From Gammaproteobacteria bacterium (GTDB lineage: Bacteria > Pseudomonadota > Gammaproteobacteria > Pseudomonadales > Pseudohongiellaceae): a stretch of 8,516 nucleotides of DNA. The translations under genes were made by a program, and so were the position numbers. The notes under the pieces are model-generated. The model had not been told where the DNA came from. It did no database searches and saw only the letters and a program-made list of their open reading frames with translations. Numbering within the stretch: position 1 is the first letter of the stretch; the number at the start of each line of letters is the position of its first letter. The DNA lies in NCBI GenBank assembly GCA_002691885.1, contig NZJB01000059.1, positions 1-8,516 of the forward strand. The letters are read 5' to 3'. Shown here one piece after another: positions 7,592 to 8,516 of the stretch.

Positions 7592-8023
7592 GTGGAAACT
7601 GAAATACTATTTTTAGGACTGGCCGCCTTTCTGGCCGCCACTCTGGTTCCGGTTTCCTCTGAAATCGTATTCACGGGATACCTGGCGCTGGGTTACAGCA
7701 AAAGTGCCTGCTTGATCATTGCCTCGCTTGGGAATTGCCTGGGCACGTCCGTCAATTATGTAATTGGCATGGCCGGACTGCTGGCCGCCAGAAAATATCT
7801 GGGGCTGACACCAGCTACAGAAGCCAAACTGCAGACTCTGAATCAGCGCTATGGGACGTGGGCTCTGTTGCTGGCATGGATGCCGGTGATCGGTGATCCG
7901 CTCACGGTGCTCGCCGGCGCTGCGCGTACCCGCTGGTGGGTATTTGCATTCCTTGTGTTTGGCGGGCGAGTCGCACGTTACCTGATTATACTTTCGCTGT
8001 TTGAGGCAAGCAGCCCTGCCTGA
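7592..8023 (+). CDS. YqaA-like small inner-membrane protein (DedA/VTT type)
   Basis: A 143-residue polytopic membrane protein similar in length and pattern to E. coli YqaA (142 residues), a short relative of the DedA/VTT family. Family-like features are VPVSSEIVFTGYL at 19-31 (LPGNSE-like re-entrant region), GNCLGTSVNYVIG at 47-59, WMPVIGDPLTVLAGAART at 96-113 and GRVARY at 125-130. Hydrophobic segments lie at about 3-20, 38-58, 88-110 and 114-135. DedA relatives are linked to lipid scrambling, proton-motive-force homeostasis and drug tolerance, but YqaA itself has no settled function. The GTG start at 7592 lies 6 nt after the ligase stop, with only a weak AGG (7584-7586) upstream, so translation may depend on coupling to the ligase. 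Whether it serves the same pathway is unknown. Confidence 0.85.
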   Translation: METEILFLGLAAFLAATLVPVSSEIVFTGYLALGYSKSACLIIASLGNCLGTSVNYVIGMAGLLAARKYLGLTPATEAKLQTLNQRYGTWALLLAWMPVIGDPLTVLAGAARTRWWVFAFLVFGGRVARYLIILSLFEASSPA

Positions 8024-8027
8024 GTTA

Positions 8028-8044
8028 ACGCCGGGCCACGGCGT
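8028..8044. terminator. Possible bidirectional terminator hairpin between convergent genes
   Basis: A perfect 6-bp stem ACGCCG (8028-8033) and CGGCGT (8039-8044) with the 5-nt loop GGCCA sits in the 22-nt gap between the two convergent stops. TTAA flanks both sides (8025-8028 and 8046-8049). There is no real U-tract on either strand, so it is at best a weak intrinsic terminator. Confidence 0.4.
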
Positions 8045-8045
8045 C

Positions 8046-8516
8046 TTAAAGCCTCAGGATGGTTTGTGCATAAAAGTAGTGGCTGTCCCCTTTACTGACC
8101 CGGTCCATATACGCGCCGGGCGCAATATACACATAGCCGCTATCGATCGTCAGTTTGCCAGAGAACAGATGCCAGCGGACTCGCGTCTCCAGCTGATCGC
8201 CGAGATGATCTTCCCCCAGACCGCCCTCATGCCGATAGCGCGTAATGCGCCAGCCCTGTGCAGGAGCGGCAAGTGAGGGTCTCTGCCACCGGATGTATGC
8301 GTCCACGTTGCTGGCTGGCTGCAGATTCAGCGTCAGGCCCGGGGAACTGGTATTGACCCGCTGAAAAGCACGGAAGGAGCCGGTCGGACCGAAATCTGGA
8401 CGCGGCACGCCGAAGAGGTGATCCAGCTCGTTGGATTCGTTGTCCAGTGGATCCTTGTCACCGCTGCCGTAGTGATAAACAAAACTGAGACGTGGCTGCC
8501 AGCTCGTCTGAAAGCT
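8046..8516 (-). CDS. Alginate-export-family outer-membrane beta-barrel, C-terminal fragment
   Basis: The last 156 residues of a protein whose start lies beyond the right edge; the frame is open to the window end and stops with TAA at 8046-8048. It shows alternating beta-strand patterns with aromatic girdle residues and the stretch PRLSFVYHYGSGDKDPLDN, followed by a DHLFGVPRP turn. This is typical of the Alginate_exp (AlgE-like) family, where a strand ending in YxxGDKDP leads into a long periplasmic or extracellular loop. Members form 16-18-stranded outer-membrane channels; many occur in bacteria that make no alginate, so export of alginate should not be assumed. The C-terminus reads YFYAQTILRL, ending in Leu instead of the usual terminal aromatic. 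It is convergent with the YqaA-like gene, 22 nt apart, so not in the same operon. Confidence 0.75.
   Translation of the reverse strand, partial: SFQTSWQPRLSFVYHYGSGDKDPLDNESNELDHLFGVPRPDFGPTGSFRAFQRVNTSSPGLTLNLQPASNVDAYIRWQRPSLAAPAQGWRITRYRHEGGLGEDHLGDQLETRVRWHLFSGKLTIDSGYVYIAPGAYMDRVSKGDSHYFYAQTILRL

Noticed and set aside
8001..8276. 91-codon plus-strand frame running from the YqaA-like gene 3' end into the barrel gene
   Set aside because: It is out of frame with the YqaA-like gene and antisense to the beta-barrel gene, whose protein pattern is convincing.

Overview
The window looks like chromosomal DNA of a Gammaproteobacterium. The main support is an IscR-type regulator with the E. coli ligand spacing leading a suf operon, and protein sequences resembling those of marine heterotrophic gammaproteobacteria (Halieaceae/Spongiibacteraceae-like). 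The taxonomic placement is an inference from memory of protein style, not from a search. I see no mobile elements, CRISPR arrays, tRNAs or rRNAs.

Left half (1-4335, minus strand): an iron-sulfur cluster assembly operon read right to left, iscR - sufB - sufC - sufD - sufS, with sufS running off the left edge after 42 codons. The genes are closely packed (38, 68, -1 and 51 nt apart). A near-perfect IscR type 1 operator (4311-4335) lies over the promoter in front of iscR. The likely circuit is autoregulation: holo-IscR ([2Fe-2S]) represses the whole operon when clusters are plentiful and releases it when they are short. SufB, SufC and SufD form the scaffold/ATPase complex, and SufS supplies sulfur from cysteine. 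SufE/SufU, SufA and SufT are not visible and may lie beyond the left edge.

Centre (4336-4549): a divergent intergenic region separates the suf operon from the plus-strand genes.

Right half (4550-8023, plus strand): a probable three-gene operon. It encodes a spinster-type major facilitator transporter, an AMP-forming acyl-CoA synthetase of the ANL superfamily (GTG start, 75 nt downstream) and a small YqaA-like membrane protein of the DedA/VTT type (GTG start, 6 nt after the ligase stop). The transporter-ligase pair suggests import of a carboxylic acid followed by CoA activation; the substrate cannot be read from the sequence. A 24-codon small ORF with a strong Shine-Dalgarno sequence bridges the transporter and ligase genes.

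Right edge (8046-8516, minus strand): the C-terminal 156 residues of an outer-membrane beta-barrel resembling the alginate-export (AlgE-like) family, convergent with the yqaA-like gene. A short GC-rich hairpin sits between them.

No clearly novel system is evident. The most informative signals are the IscR operator on the suf promoter, the uncharacterised transporter/ligase/YqaA-like operon and the small ORF inside it.
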